A stretch of DNA of 64,000 bases, from positions 98,433 to 162,432 of the forward strand of contig NZ_SPDV01000009.1 of assembly GCF_004564275.1 (NCBI RefSeq). The letters are read 5' to 3'. The notes under the pieces were generated by a model, which saw only the letters and a list, made by a program, of their open reading frames with translations, searched no databases and had not been told where the DNA came from. This document shows, in pieces, positions 26,239-37,114 of this stretch (the first letter of the stretch is position 1; every line of letters starts with the position of its first letter). The DNA comes from Sphingomonas parva (ex Maeng et al. 2020) (lineage in GTDB: Bacteria; Pseudomonadota; Alphaproteobacteria; Sphingomonadales; Sphingomonadaceae). The translations under genes and the position numbers were made by a program.

Positions 26239-26718
26239 TTAGCGGCGGTTGTCCGCCTGTTCCGCCTCGACTGCGGCGGCATCGGCGTCGATGCGGCCAA
26301 GCCGCTCCTGCCGCGCTTCCTCGATCAGCCGGTTCCAGTTGACCGAGTCTCGCGTCGCACGCTCGGCCCGGGCCTGCCGAACCAGGTCGTTGAAGCAGCC
26401 GATCATGCCGCCGGGTCCGCTGGTCGAGCAGCTGCCGATGCCGCTGCGCCCGACATATTGCAGCTCGCTGGCGCGGACCGCCCAGGCGTCGTTGGCCGGA
26501 TCATTGGGATTGCCGCGAAGGGCCTCGGGGATCCGAAAGCGCTCGCCCTCGGATTTGCGGGCACAGACGGTGATTTCTTGATCGGTACTCGGCGGGCAGG
26601 GGTCGTCGCCATAGACGATCAGCTGGTTGATCCTTTCGCCGCCGGGCGCAGCTGGCTGGGCGGCGGCGGGAGCGGTGAAGGCGGCGAGCGCGCCGGCGGC
26701 GATGACCAGATATTTCAT
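26239..26718 (-). CDS. Secreted CSTxGPGG protein, second of a tandem pair
   Basis: 159 residues from the ATG at 26718. Signal peptide 1-21 (ends AAAQP). It shares with its neighbour the blocks IVYGDDPCP, EITVCARKSEGERFRIP and CSTSGPGGMIGC, plus a longer charged helical C-terminus rich in Arg, Glu and Ala. The start falls one base past the coq7 stop, so it is probably on the coq7 transcript. Function unknown. Confidence 0.75.
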   Translation of the reverse strand: MKYLVIAAGALAAFTAPAAAQPAAPGGERINQLIVYGDDPCPPSTDQEITVCARKSEGERFRIPEALRGNPNDPANDAWAVRASELQYVGRSGIGSCSTSGPGGMIGCFNDLVRQARAERATRDSVNWNRLIEEARQERLGRIDADAAAVEAEQADNRR

Positions 26719-26719
26719 C

Positions 26720-27295
26720 TCAGATCCTCTTGGAGAGTTCGATCGCCGCGCGGCACCCGGCGCGGATGAGGCCAGACAGTATTGGGTAGCCGAAGGTTTC
26801 CTCGGCACCGGCTGCGATGGCTGTGTCGCGGTGCTCGAGCTCTTCGGCCTGGAACTCACGAATCGTCCCGGCAAGGTCGGGATCGTCGACACCCAGGCTG
26901 CGGACCTGGTCCTCATAATGCTTGTCGATTTCGGTCTCCACCGCGGCGGTGCAGGCCATGGCGGCGCTCGGCCCGAGCAAGGCCGTGGCGGCACCGAGGG
27001 CGTGACCGGCGACGTTCCAGAACGGCTGGACAAGGGTGGGGCGCACGCCGCGATCGACCACCATCTCGTCGAAATGGCGCAGATGCCGCTCCTCCTGGCT
27101 CTGCATGCGGGCGATCACGCGGGCGGCAGGGTGGCGGCTGCCGAGGACGGCGAGCTGGCCGGCATAGATGCGGGTGGCGCCATATTCCCCCGCCTGATCC
27201 ACGCGTACCATCGAACGGATGTCGGGCCGCGGATCGCCGGGGCGCCAGCGCGGCCGAATCGCCATGCTCGTCTGGTCGGCTCGCTCGTCGGTCAT
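26720..27295 (-). CDS. coq7: Demethoxyubiquinone hydroxylase (COQ7 family)
   Basis: 191 residues. Di-iron carboxylate monooxygenase that hydroxylates demethoxyubiquinone, the step just before the last UbiG methylation. The four-helix di-iron ligand motifs are visible: DQAGEYGATRIYAGQ, EERHLRHFDE, the ETEIDKHY helix and EELEHRDTA. The ATG at 27295 overlaps the dsbB stop (ATGA). Aerobic ubiquinone synthesis is thus covered by coq7 and ubiG in this window. Confidence 0.93.
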   Translation of the reverse strand: MTDERADQTSMAIRPRWRPGDPRPDIRSMVRVDQAGEYGATRIYAGQLAVLGSRHPAARVIARMQSQEERHLRHFDEMVVDRGVRPTLVQPFWNVAGHALGAATALLGPSAAMACTAAVETEIDKHYEDQVRSLGVDDPDLAGTIREFQAEELEHRDTAIAAGAEETFGYPILSGLIRAGCRAAIELSKRI

Positions 27296-27777
27296 GCGCT
27301 CCTCTTCGGCTTGCGGAGACTCAGCCACAGGATCACCAGACCGAACCCGATCGAAAAGATCGCGTTCCATCCTGCCATGGAAATGCCGAGGAACTCGAAC
27401 TGGACCTGATCGCAGCGGACGAGCGGTGCGCTGAGGATGCTCTTCAGCAGGTCTTCGGCGGAGCCTGTGGCCGTGCTCGTGCACTGGGTGAAGCCTTCGA
27501 AGATGCCCGCTTCGACACCGGCGTGATAGGCGCCGATGCCGCCACTCGTCAGAATTCCGAGCGCGGACAGCCAGACGAAGCTTCGGCCGCGGTCCGGCAG
27601 GCGGGAGAGCAGGAAGGCGAGAAGCGCTGCGGCGAGGGCGACGAAGTGGGCATAACGCTGCCACCAGCACATCTCGCACGGATAGAGGCCGCCCCAGATC
27701 TCGGACCCGTAGGCGCCCGCCAGGAGGCCGGCGGGAACGAGCAGCGCGAGTATCTTTGCGCGCTGGAGCGACGTCAC
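27292..27777 (-). CDS. DsbB-family disulfide bond formation protein
   Basis: Inner-membrane quinone reductase-type protein that reoxidises a DsbA-like thiol oxidase. The first cysteine pair is C34/C37 in CEMCWWQRYAH, and the second is C99 and C122 in a periplasmic loop, with four hydrophobic helices. I chose the GTG at 27777 because GGGGGAGGG lies eight bases upstream and the protein then has normal length (161); an ATG at 27834 would overlap ctpA and add 19 polar residues. Downstream of ctpA and coupled to coq7. Confidence 0.9.
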   Translation of the reverse strand: MTSLQRAKILALLVPAGLLAGAYGSEIWGGLYPCEMCWWQRYAHFVALAAALLAFLLSRLPDRGRSFVWLSALGILTSGGIGAYHAGVEAGIFEGFTQCTSTATGSAEDLLKSILSAPLVRCDQVQFEFLGISMAGWNAIFSIGFGLVILWLSLRKPKRSA

Positions 27778-27808
27778 CAGCGCGGCCCTCCCCCGCCCGG
27801 AGCCCGCA

Positions 27809-29158
27809 TCAGCGCGTGCCGGCCTTCGATCCACCGGCCGCCGGCGCCGCGGCAGCCGTGGCGGTGCGGCCGAGCCGGGCGATGGTCTGGACGGCGTAAT
27901 GGAGCTGATAGTCCTCGATGCCCTTCTTCTTCAGCTCCTCGGCCGTGGCCGTGAACCGCGGATCGGGCTTGCCGTCGTCCTGGACGACGCTGTCCTCCAC
28001 CTTGGCCTCGTTGATCAGGTGGCGGCGCAGGTCCGCCTCGCGCAGCCGGGGGCGGCTCTTGTAATCGGGATCGGACAGCTGGGGCACCTCGATGTCCGGG
28101 GTGATCCCGCCTTCCTGCACGGAGCGTCCGGACGGCGTGTAATAGCGGGCCGTCGTGAGACGCAGCGCGGTGTCCTTGCTCAGCGGCAGAAGGGTCTGCA
28201 CCGAACCCTTGCCGAAGGTCCGCTCCCCCATCACGACGGCGCGGTGATGCTCCTGCAGCGCCGCGGCGACGATCTCCGCCGCGGACGCGCTGCCGGCGTC
28301 GACCAGCACCACGATCGGCAGGCCGCGCGCCGAATCGCCCGGCTCCGCATAATAACGCTCGATGTCGTTCTTCTGCCGTCCCCGCTGCGAGACGACCTCG
28401 CCGCGCTCGAGGAAGACGTCAGAGAGGCCGACCGCCTGGTCGAGCAGGCCGCCCGGGTTCGAGCGGAGATCGACGATGTAGCCGAGCGGCGGCGCGCCGA
28501 GCGACTTGTCGATCGCGGCGATCGCGGCCAGCGTCTCCTGGGTGGTGGTGCGGCTGAAGTTGTTGACGTTGATGATGCCGACGCGGTCCTTCACCTCCCA
28601 CTTCACGGCAGGAAGCTCGATGATCGCCCGGGTCAGGGTGACGTCGAACGGCTTGTCCCGTCCGGGGCGAACGACGGTGATCTTGATCGTCGTCCCCGCG
28701 GGACCGCGCATCTGATCGACGGCTTCGTCGAGCGTGCCGCCGTAGATCAGCTTGCCGTTGAGGTGAGTGATGTAATCGCCCGCCTTGAGCCCCGCCTTGA
28801 AGCCCGGCGAATCCTCGATCGGGGCCACGACCTTCACGGCGCCGTCCTCGAGCGTGACGTTGAGGCCGAGGCCGCCATATTCGCCCTCGGTGGTCGTCAT
28901 CAGCGACTCATAGCCTTTCTCGTCGAGATAGGAGCTATGCGGGTCGAGACTGGCGAGCATGCCGTCGATAGCGCCCCGCAGCAGGGTCTTGTCGTCGACC
29001 TTCTCGACATAGTCCGCGCGCACCCGGTTGAAGACGTTCATGAACTCGTCGAACTCGCGCATGCTGTCCGCTTCGGCCGACGCGAAGGCAGCCGTGGCGG
29101 CGGGGATGATGGCAATGGCGCTGACGAGGCCGAGGGCGCGGAGGAGATTGCTGGCCAT
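27809..29158 (-). CDS. ctpA: S41 family C-terminal processing protease
   Basis: 449-residue periplasmic serine protease. Signal sequence 1-27, PDZ domain about 92-175 and the S41 catalytic core with nucleophile Ser292 (GSASAAEI) and Lys317 (GERTFGKGSVQ) as the Ser/Lys dyad. Such proteases trim envelope proteins or peptidoglycan hydrolases. It sits directly downstream of an envC-like gene, an arrangement common in proteobacteria (envC then ctpA), which supports a link to septal peptidoglycan control. Confidence 0.95.
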   Translation of the reverse strand: MASNLLRALGLVSAIAIIPAATAAFASAEADSMREFDEFMNVFNRVRADYVEKVDDKTLLRGAIDGMLASLDPHSSYLDEKGYESLMTTTEGEYGGLGLNVTLEDGAVKVVAPIEDSPGFKAGLKAGDYITHLNGKLIYGGTLDEAVDQMRGPAGTTIKITVVRPGRDKPFDVTLTRAIIELPAVKWEVKDRVGIINVNNFSRTTTQETLAAIAAIDKSLGAPPLGYIVDLRSNPGGLLDQAVGLSDVFLERGEVVSQRGRQKNDIERYYAEPGDSARGLPIVVLVDAGSASAAEIVAAALQEHHRAVVMGERTFGKGSVQTLLPLSKDTALRLTTARYYTPSGRSVQEGGITPDIEVPQLSDPDYKSRPRLREADLRRHLINEAKVEDSVVQDDGKPDPRFTATAEELKKKGIEDYQLHYAVQTIARLGRTATAAAAPAAGGSKAGTR

Positions 29159-29265
29159 GATGTGTCCTGCTGCTGGATTGCAGACGCTTTACCGTCTTTT
29201 GTAGCCGCCGAAAAGCAACGGCAGGTGAATGAGAATGGGCGCGGCGCGCATTGTCGCCGCATCTC

Positions 29266-30435
29266 TCAAGATGTGGTGATCAGAGGGGCGATCGGGAAGG
29301 GGATGCCGTTCTTGCGCAGCTCCACCGTGACGCGGGGCGTGCGCGCTGCGGCGCGGCCCACCAGGGCGCCCGCGGCGACGACATCGCCGCGCTTGACCGT
29401 AACCGTCGCCAGGCCTGTCAGCGTGCTGGTCCAGCCGCCGCCATGGTCGAGGATCACGATCGCGCCATAGCCGCGAAACGGTCCCGCATAAGCGACGCGG
29501 CCCCGCATCGGCGCGACGATCTCGGCGCCGGCGGCGGTTTCGAGGGTGAGGCCGCGGGCATGAACGCCCGCGTCGGAGATCTCGCCCATCCCGGTCAGCA
29601 CGCGTCCTTCGACGGGCAGCCGATAAGCCGGGCCATCTTTCGGTGAAGCCGCGGACGCTTCCTCGGCGGTCGGGCGCAGCACGGGGCCAGGCAATTGCGC
29701 GAGCCGCGCGCGCAACTGCGTCTGGAACTGGCGAGTGTTGGCCAGCGCGGCGAGCTCGCGTGCCTCCTCGCCGAGCGCCAAAGCGCGATCCGATTCCGTG
29801 AGAGCCGAGGCCATGAGGCTCTGGGAGCGGGCGCGCTCTTGCTGCTCGAGCTTGGCGAGGGCGAGTCGCCTCTGCTTGAGATCCTCGCGACTGGCGGCGA
29901 GCGTCGCGACGGCACGCGTTGCCTGGCGCCGAAGGGCATTGCCGCGCTCCACCTCGGCGCGCAGCTCCGCCGTCCTGCGCCTAATCACCGGCAGCGTGGA
30001 GGCGAGCAGGGACCGGACGCGGACGATTTCGTTGACCGAGCCAGGCTGCACGAGCGCGAGCGCCGACGGCCGCTGCGCCATCGTCTGAAGGGCCGCGGTG
30101 AGGCGGATCAGCGGCGCCTGCTTCTCGGCCAGACGCGCTCTCTGCGCCCGTCGCAGATCCTCAATCAGGCGGATGCGGGTCTCGCCGGCGGTGATGTCGG
30201 CCTCGGCGGCCTGGATCCGTGCCGCGATCGCTGCGGCCGCGGCGCGGGCACGCGCCGCCTCTCCGGTCGCGCGCGCCGCCTGGCGCTCGAGCAGCTCCGA
30301 GCGCTGGCGTGCCTGCTCCGCCTCCGCTTTCGCCGCGACGAGCGCCTGCGCTTCGGGGCTGGCACCGGTCTGCGCCAAGGCCCAGCCGCCGCCGGCCATG
30401 GCCAGGATCAGCAGGATCGGAAGGCGTCTGCGCAT
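29266..30435 (-). CDS. EnvC-like murein hydrolase activator with degenerate LytM domain
   Basis: 389 residues from the ATG at 30435. Signal peptide (ends WALAQ), a long coiled-coil of Ala/Arg/Glu repeats to about residue 260, then a LytM/M23-like domain. The usual zinc ligands are missing: the first histidine motif reads DAGVHARGLTL without the following Asp ligand, and the final HxH is replaced by TSTLTGL. That is what is expected of an EnvC-type activator, which controls amidases during division but does not cut itself. rlmH lies upstream after 4 bases; ctpA follows downstream. Confidence 0.85.
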   Translation of the reverse strand: MRRRLPILLILAMAGGGWALAQTGASPEAQALVAAKAEAEQARQRSELLERQAARATGEAARARAAAAAIAARIQAAEADITAGETRIRLIEDLRRAQRARLAEKQAPLIRLTAALQTMAQRPSALALVQPGSVNEIVRVRSLLASTLPVIRRRTAELRAEVERGNALRRQATRAVATLAASREDLKQRRLALAKLEQQERARSQSLMASALTESDRALALGEEARELAALANTRQFQTQLRARLAQLPGPVLRPTAEEASAASPKDGPAYRLPVEGRVLTGMGEISDAGVHARGLTLETAAGAEIVAPMRGRVAYAGPFRGYGAIVILDHGGGWTSTLTGLATVTVKRGDVVAAGALVGRAAARTPRVTVELRKNGIPFPIAPLITTS

Positions 30436-30439
30436 CCCC

Positions 30440-30862
30440 TTATCCTTCCCGGTGATAGGGATGGTTGGCAAGGATGGACGTGGCGCGGAACAGCTGCTCG
30501 GCGAGCATCGCCCGCGCAAGCAGGTGCGGCCAGGTGGCCTTGCCGAAGGCGAGGAGAAGGTCGGCGCCGGCCCGCTCCGTGTCGCCGAAGCCGTCGGCCC
30601 CTCCGATCAGGAAGCGGGCCTCGCGGCGGCCTCCGTCGCGCCATTGCTCGAGCCGCCGCGCGAAGGCGAGCGAGCCGAGCTGCTCGCCTTTTTCGTCGAG
30701 GAGGACGGTGATCGAGCTCTCGGCCGGCGGCGGAACCTTGCCGCCGGTTTCGGGCAACTCGGTCAGCTTCGTCGGCCAGGCGATCCGCTTGAGATAGCGT
30801 TCGACCAGCTCGCCCTCGGGGCTGCGCCCGATCTTCCCTCGTGCGATGATGTGAAGCAGCAT
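30440..30862 (-). CDS. rlmH: 23S rRNA pseudouridine-1915 N3-methyltransferase RlmH
   Basis: 140-residue SPOUT methyltransferase acting on helix 69 of 23S rRNA in the assembled ribosome. SAM-knot segment FLIGGADGF (84-92) and the C-terminal ILANHPYHREG are diagnostic. ATG at 30862. It lies beside rsfS and nadD, the usual nadD-rsfS-rlmH order. Confidence 0.96.
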   Translation of the reverse strand: MLLHIIARGKIGRSPEGELVERYLKRIAWPTKLTELPETGGKVPPPAESSITVLLDEKGEQLGSLAFARRLEQWRDGGRREARFLIGGADGFGDTERAGADLLLAFGKATWPHLLARAMLAEQLFRATSILANHPYHREG

Positions 30863-30950
30863 CTCGCCGCCTTACGCGTGTGGGCAGGGGCGGGGAAGCG
30901 CCCTCACCAGGCCGGCCGGCGAGCGAGGGCGCCGGCCATTCCTCGGCAGC

Positions 30951-31349
30951 TCAGCGCGCCGCCGTCGCCGCCGGCGCGGCATTCTCCTCGAAGGCCCACA
31001 TGCGCTCGAGATTGTAGAAGGTGCGCACCTCCGGCCGGAAAAGGTGGACGATGACGTCGTCGGCGTCGATCAGCACCCAATCGGCGATCGGCAGCCCTTC
31101 CACCCGGACGGTGCGGCCGAGATCTTCCTTGATCCGCTGCTGCAGCTTCTGCGCCATGGACGCGACCTGCCGGGTCGAGCGGCCCGACGCGATGACCATA
31201 TGGTCCGCGATGCTGGACTTGCCGCTGAGCGGGATGGTGACGACGTCCTGGGCCTGATCGTCGTCAAGGGACCGAAGCACCAGTTCGTGCAGGGCTTCGA
31301 CCGGTTCTGCCGCTCCCTTGGTCGGGGGAGCCGTGTCGTTTTCGGGCAA
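30951..31349 (-). CDS. rsfS: Ribosome silencing factor RsfS
   Basis: 132 residues. Binds protein uL14 and blocks subunit joining when nutrients are short. The family core is visible in KSSIADHMVIASGRSTRQVASMA and GLPIADWVLIDADDVIVHLF. The start codon is TTG at 31349, supported by a strong GAGGAGG upstream. Part of the nadD-rsfS-rlmH group. Confidence 0.94.
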   Translation of the reverse strand: MPENDTAPPTKGAAEPVEALHELVLRSLDDDQAQDVVTIPLSGKSSIADHMVIASGRSTRQVASMAQKLQQRIKEDLGRTVRVEGLPIADWVLIDADDVIVHLFRPEVRTFYNLERMWAFEENAAPAATAAR

Positions 31350-31358
31350 TGTGCCTCC

Positions 31359-32000
31359 TCAAAGTATGGGCCTGCGCGTCACGCCGTCGCGCAGGGCCTG
31401 GGGTTTCAACGAATATAGGGTCGATTGGTGCCAGTGGGGAGTGGCGGCGCGGATGCCGGTGGCGGACGTCGGATCGAGCGGCAATTGCAGGAGCACGAGT
31501 GCCGGCGGTCTCCACTTTGTCCAGTCCCTGGCCCCGGCTGCGGGCCGGACGGTGCGCCGCAGCCAGCCCATGGCGCGAGCCGCCCGGGCAGCGCCACCAT
31601 ATCCCGGACGCGCGACAACGGCAATCGGCACCAGTGCGGCAATCTTCCGCCAGTCCTTCCACCGGTGGAATTGCGCGAGATTGTCCGCGCCCATCACCCA
31701 GACGAAGCGGCGCTTCGGGTAACGTCGGGTGAGCGCGAGCAGCGTGTCGTAGGTGAACGGGCTGCCGAGCTCGCGCTCGATCGCGGTGGTGCGGATCGGC
31801 AGTCCCCGAGACGCCCGCAAGGCGGAGGCGTAACGCGCCGGCAGAGGCGCCATTCCCGCTTTCTCCTTCAGCGGATTGCCCGGAGAGACCAGCCACCACA
31901 TCTCGTCCAGCGCCAGCGCGTCGAGCACATGTCGGCTGATCCGGCGGTGGCCCTGGTGGGCGGGGTTGAAGGAGCCGCCGAGAAGGCCGGTACGTGTCAC
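31359..32000 (-). CDS. nadD: Nicotinate-nucleotide adenylyltransferase NadD
   Basis: 213 residues. Adenylates nicotinate mononucleotide in NAD synthesis. N-terminal nucleotidyltransferase motif GGSFNPAHQGHRRIS, WVMGADNLAQFHRWK in the middle and SATGIRAA (the ISxTxIR equivalent) near the C-terminus. The start is a GTG at 32000. Ten bases separate it from rsfS. Confidence 0.95.
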   Translation of the reverse strand: MTRTGLLGGSFNPAHQGHRRISRHVLDALALDEMWWLVSPGNPLKEKAGMAPLPARYASALRASRGLPIRTTAIERELGSPFTYDTLLALTRRYPKRRFVWVMGADNLAQFHRWKDWRKIAALVPIAVVARPGYGGAARAARAMGWLRRTVRPAAGARDWTKWRPPALVLLQLPLDPTSATGIRAATPHWHQSTLYSLKPQALRDGVTRRPIL

Positions 32001-32095
32001 GATTGCGCCGATAGCACGGCGCGCCCGGAAAGGTGAACGCCCTCGACGTGCGCATCGGCCGGCGTCATTATGGGTGCGGGAGCTTAGGGGGCGAG

Positions 32096-33274
32096 ATGGA
32101 AACGGGAATCGAGGCTGTCGGCGAAGCCGTGTCGGGCGGACTCATGGCGCGCGCGGTCGAGCCGGAGGCCGGCGAGCATCACGGTGGTGCGGGAACATGC
32201 CTGAACTGCGGCGCCGCCCTGGCCGGAGAGTTCTGCCATCGTTGCGGGCAGAAGGCCCATGTCCATCGCACGCTTTCCGCTTTCGGGCACGATCTCCTGC
32301 ACGGCGTTCTCCACTTCGAAGGGAAGATCTGGCGCACGCTGCCGATGCTGGCCTGGCACCCGGGCCGGCTGACCCGTCGCTACATCGAAGGAGAGCGCGC
32401 GACCTTCGTCTCTCCCCTGGCGCTGTTTCTCTTCTCGGTCTTCCTGATGTTCGCCATCGTCAATGCGATGGGCGGGCCGTTCCATGTGGGATCCGGTTCG
32501 CACAGCAGCCCCGCTGAGGACCGCGCCAAGGCCGAGCGCGAATATCGCGAGGATATGGCCAATGCACAGGAGGAGCTTCGGACGCTCGACGCGGAGCTGC
32601 AGGGTGCACGGGCAGCCGGCGAGCCGACGACCGGCGTGGAGCAGGAGATCGCCGGCGTCCGGCTCGAGATGAAGCTCGCCAGGGAAGCGTTCGACATGCA
32701 GACGCGCCTGGCCAACGAGGAGGAGGCGCGCGAGCGAAGCCCGTCGGCATCAAGGACGGCTGCGAAGGACTCCGAGGCTGCCGATGCAAACGAGATCGTG
32801 TCGGTGGACTTCACCAATGCGCCCCGGCCCATCGCCTGGTTCGAGGAAGGCTACAAGAAGGCCAAGGAGAACCCTAAGCTCCTGATCTACAAGCTGCAGA
32901 GCAACGCCTACAAATTCTCCTGGGCGCTGATCCCGATCTCCCTGCCGTTCGTCTGGGTGCTGTTCCTCCACAGACGGCGCTACCGCCGAGAGTACAAGGC
33001 GTACGACCACGTCGTCTTCATCACCTATTCGATCGCCTTCATGAGCCTGGGCTTCGTCGCCCTGACCCTGCTGCGACCACTGCCGGGCAGCCAGGCGATC
33101 GCCGGCTTCGCCATCCTGCTCGGGCCGCCGATCCACATCTACCGCCAGCTGCGCGGCGCCTATGCGCTGTCGCGCTTCAGCGCCGCCTGGCGGACGATGA
33201 CGCTTCTGTTCTTTTCCTGCATCACGTCGATGATCTTCATGACGCTCCTGCTGGCGCTCGGTCTGCTCGGCTAG
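32096..33274 (+). CDS. DUF3667 membrane protein with N-terminal zinc ribbon
   Basis: 392 residues from the ATG at 32096, after AGGGGGCGAG. A zinc ribbon CLNCG...CHRCG (Cys35, 38, 47, 50) is followed by the DUF3667 signature (HDLLHGVLHFEGKIWRTLP), a membrane helix near 110-130, a coiled-coil-like charged segment (about 150-230) and three or four more hydrophobic helices. Function of the family unknown. Convergent with the next gene; a hairpin at 33289 separates them. Confidence 0.85.
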   Translation: METGIEAVGEAVSGGLMARAVEPEAGEHHGGAGTCLNCGAALAGEFCHRCGQKAHVHRTLSAFGHDLLHGVLHFEGKIWRTLPMLAWHPGRLTRRYIEGERATFVSPLALFLFSVFLMFAIVNAMGGPFHVGSGSHSSPAEDRAKAEREYREDMANAQEELRTLDAELQGARAAGEPTTGVEQEIAGVRLEMKLAREAFDMQTRLANEEEARERSPSASRTAAKDSEAADANEIVSVDFTNAPRPIAWFEEGYKKAKENPKLLIYKLQSNAYKFSWALIPISLPFVWVLFLHRRRYRREYKAYDHVVFITYSIAFMSLGFVALTLLRPLPGSQAIAGFAILLGPPIHIYRQLRGAYALSRFSAAWRTMTLLFFSCITSMIFMTLLLALGLLG

Positions 33275-33288
33275 GCAGCATCCACGCT

Positions 33289-33334
33289 TCGGCCCGGAGG
33301 CGATGCTTCGGTCGAAGCACCCCCTCCGGGCCGA
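33289..33334. terminator. Two-tier hairpin between convergent genes
   Basis: TCGGCCCGGAGG (33289-33300) pairs perfectly with CCTCCGGGCCGA (33323-33334). Inside it TGCTTCG (33304-33310) pairs with CGAAGCA (33313-33319). Placed between convergent gene ends, it fits a bidirectional stop. Confidence 0.6.
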
Positions 33335-33366
33335 CTAGGCGCCAATGGAGGTTCCATGCCGGTGGA

Positions 33367-33738
33367 TCAGCCCCCGCACGGGAACTTGCGGACGAGAGCG
33401 ATCCGCAGACCGTCCTTCACGTCGGCGCGTTGACGCTGCGTCACCGGCACGGCCCGCATTCCGGCCATGATCTCTTCCGGCGACAGCCCGGACTTTGCGG
33501 GCGGGCAGTAGGAAGGCTTGCGGCCCGCCTTCTCGGCGGCGAGGCGCTCCGTGCGAAGCTGAGCGGAAGCCTGCTCGATCTCCCGCTTGAGGAGCTTGAA
33601 GTCGCTCGAGAAGAGCGCGAAGGCCCCTTTCTTCATCAGCGGCTCGCCCTTCTCCAGGAACGTGGCCACGTTCATCGCATCTGCGGCGGCAAGCGGCATT
33701 GCGGCAACCGCAAGCGCCAGCATCATCTTCTTTTTCAT
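33367..33738 (-). CDS. Small secreted Rap1a/Tai-like protein
   Basis: 123 residues from the ATG at 33738 with GGGAGGGG upstream. Signal peptide 1-20. The mature part ends with CPPAKSGLSPEEIMAGMRAVPVTQRQ and LVRKFPCGG, reminiscent of the C-x(n)-PxxxR-x(n)-PC layout of Rap1a/Tai immunity-like proteins, with two cysteines that could pair. No type VI effector is adjacent, so an immunity role is not implied. Function unknown. Confidence 0.65.
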   Translation of the reverse strand: MKKKMMLALAVAAMPLAAADAMNVATFLEKGEPLMKKGAFALFSSDFKLLKREIEQASAQLRTERLAAEKAGRKPSYCPPAKSGLSPEEIMAGMRAVPVTQRQRADVKDGLRIALVRKFPCGG

Positions 33739-33779
33739 GTCCCCTCCCACGAGCGTCCGGCTGTTGCCGTGACATGGAA

Positions 33780-33836
33780 ACGGCCGGAGAGCGCTTGCTC
33801 TCCGGCCGTCTCCAGTCATGCACCGAAGTGCATGAC
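33780..33836. terminator. Tandem hairpins after ftsH
   Basis: ACGGCCGGAGAGC (33780-33792) pairs with GCTCTCCGGCCGT (33797-33809) around GCTT, and GTCATGCAC (33815-33823) pairs with GTGCATGAC (33828-33836) around CGAA. Both stems are perfect. They lie just 3' of the leftward ftsH and before the next leftward gene. Confidence 0.6.
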
Positions 33837-33863
33837 CGACAAAGCCTTTTTACGCCACCAGGG

Positions 33864-35834
<1,971 letters not shown>

Positions 35835-35999
35835 GTAGACTCCCATCGAAGCGGGCCGGCGACGTCGATCGTCGCTGCCGGGCCGCGCTCGGTCATAGCG
35901 TTCCGCTCCTAAATAGGAACTCGTCGCGGCTTGGCAATGTAAACGCGGCGGGTGAACGGAGGATTACGCCGGACCGGCGACGAGCGCCGCCGCCGCGGC

Positions 36000-36914
36000 T
36001 CAGAAGCTGTAGACGAGCGTCGCCCGGCCCAGCGTGTCGATCGAGCCGCCGCTGTTGCCGATGCGGTCCTCGTAGCGCACGTCGTAGGAGAGCCGCGCCT
36101 TCAGCGGCCCGAGGAGCTTGGCGTCGATCGCGGTCAGGGCATTGGCGCTGCTCTCTCCTTCCTCGAAATAGAGAGCGCTGGTCTGCTTGATCTCGAGGGT
36201 CGGTGTCACGGCCCAGCGAAAGTTGATCGACGCACGGGCGGCGAGGCTCGATTCCGCATCGACGCTGATTGCGTCGACATGGCGAAAAGCGGGGCCGCCT
36301 TCGAAGTCCAGCCGCGCCTTGTCGCCGGTCAGCACGGCGTAGCCCAGCCCGCCGGACAAAGTGTAGCGGCCGTCATAGCCCTGGATGCGGTCGGATTCGA
36401 ACTGGGCGAGGCCATAGGCATAGATGCGAGGCCCCCATTTGTAATTGGGCTGCCAGGAGGCGACGTAGCGCTCGGTGTTGAGGACGTTGCGGCCCTTCTG
36501 CACCTCCGCACGACCGTCGAGCTTGTGGCGCCAGCGCAGCCCTTCGCGATTGAAGGCGACCGACCCGAAAAAGCCGAGATAGCTGCTCTTGCCGGTGGAG
36601 CGCGACGCACCGAGCTCGACCTGGCCCTTCCAATTGTCGAACATGCCGGCGCTGGCCAGCGCCTGCTCGCGTTCGCGCTTCCGGGCGGCCTCGCTCTCCG
36701 CCAGGCGGAGGCGCCACCTCTGCTGGATCTCGTCGATCTCGCCGCCGGCAAAGGGATGCGTGTCGCGGGCGAGACGGATAACGGTCTCGATCGTCTTCGC
36801 GTCTCCGGCTGCGATCGCCGCCTCGATCATCGCGCGCACGCCATCGGGCAGCTTGGCGGGCGTATCCGCCGTCGCCTGCGCGAGCGCCAGCAGAGTGAAA
36901 GCGGGCACGACCAT
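36000..36914 (-). CDS. DUF481 outer-membrane beta-barrel protein
   Basis: 304 residues. A short signal-like N-terminus, a helical stretch rich in Arg and Glu (about 60-90), then repeating amphipathic strands ending in RATLVYSF, with the DUF481 (YdiY-like) pattern GQVELGASRSTGKSS. Ends in phenylalanine as outer-membrane barrels do. Function unknown; some relatives respond to salt or acid. Divergent from the gene at 37115 with a 200-base gap in which no clear promoter was found. Confidence 0.82.
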   Translation of the reverse strand: MVVPAFTLLALAQATADTPAKLPDGVRAMIEAAIAAGDAKTIETVIRLARDTHPFAGGEIDEIQQRWRLRLAESEAARKREREQALASAGMFDNWKGQVELGASRSTGKSSYLGFFGSVAFNREGLRWRHKLDGRAEVQKGRNVLNTERYVASWQPNYKWGPRIYAYGLAQFESDRIQGYDGRYTLSGGLGYAVLTGDKARLDFEGGPAFRHVDAISVDAESSLAARASINFRWAVTPTLEIKQTSALYFEEGESSANALTAIDAKLLGPLKARLSYDVRYEDRIGNSGGSIDTLGRATLVYSF

Positions 36915-37114
36915 AAGGTAGCGCTAACGCGATTTGCGTGGCGGGCGCAACCGCGGGCAGCTGCGTATCCGCGCGATTCGTAGCTCGAAACAACGCTTTC
37001 GTCGGAAAATCCGTGTCTTACCGACAGCTTCCCCCTAACGGCCCGCGCCGGGAAAGGGGGGGCGATCAATCGCGACCTTTCTTGCCAACCGAATCAGAAA
37101 GGTCGTTCGTTTCT

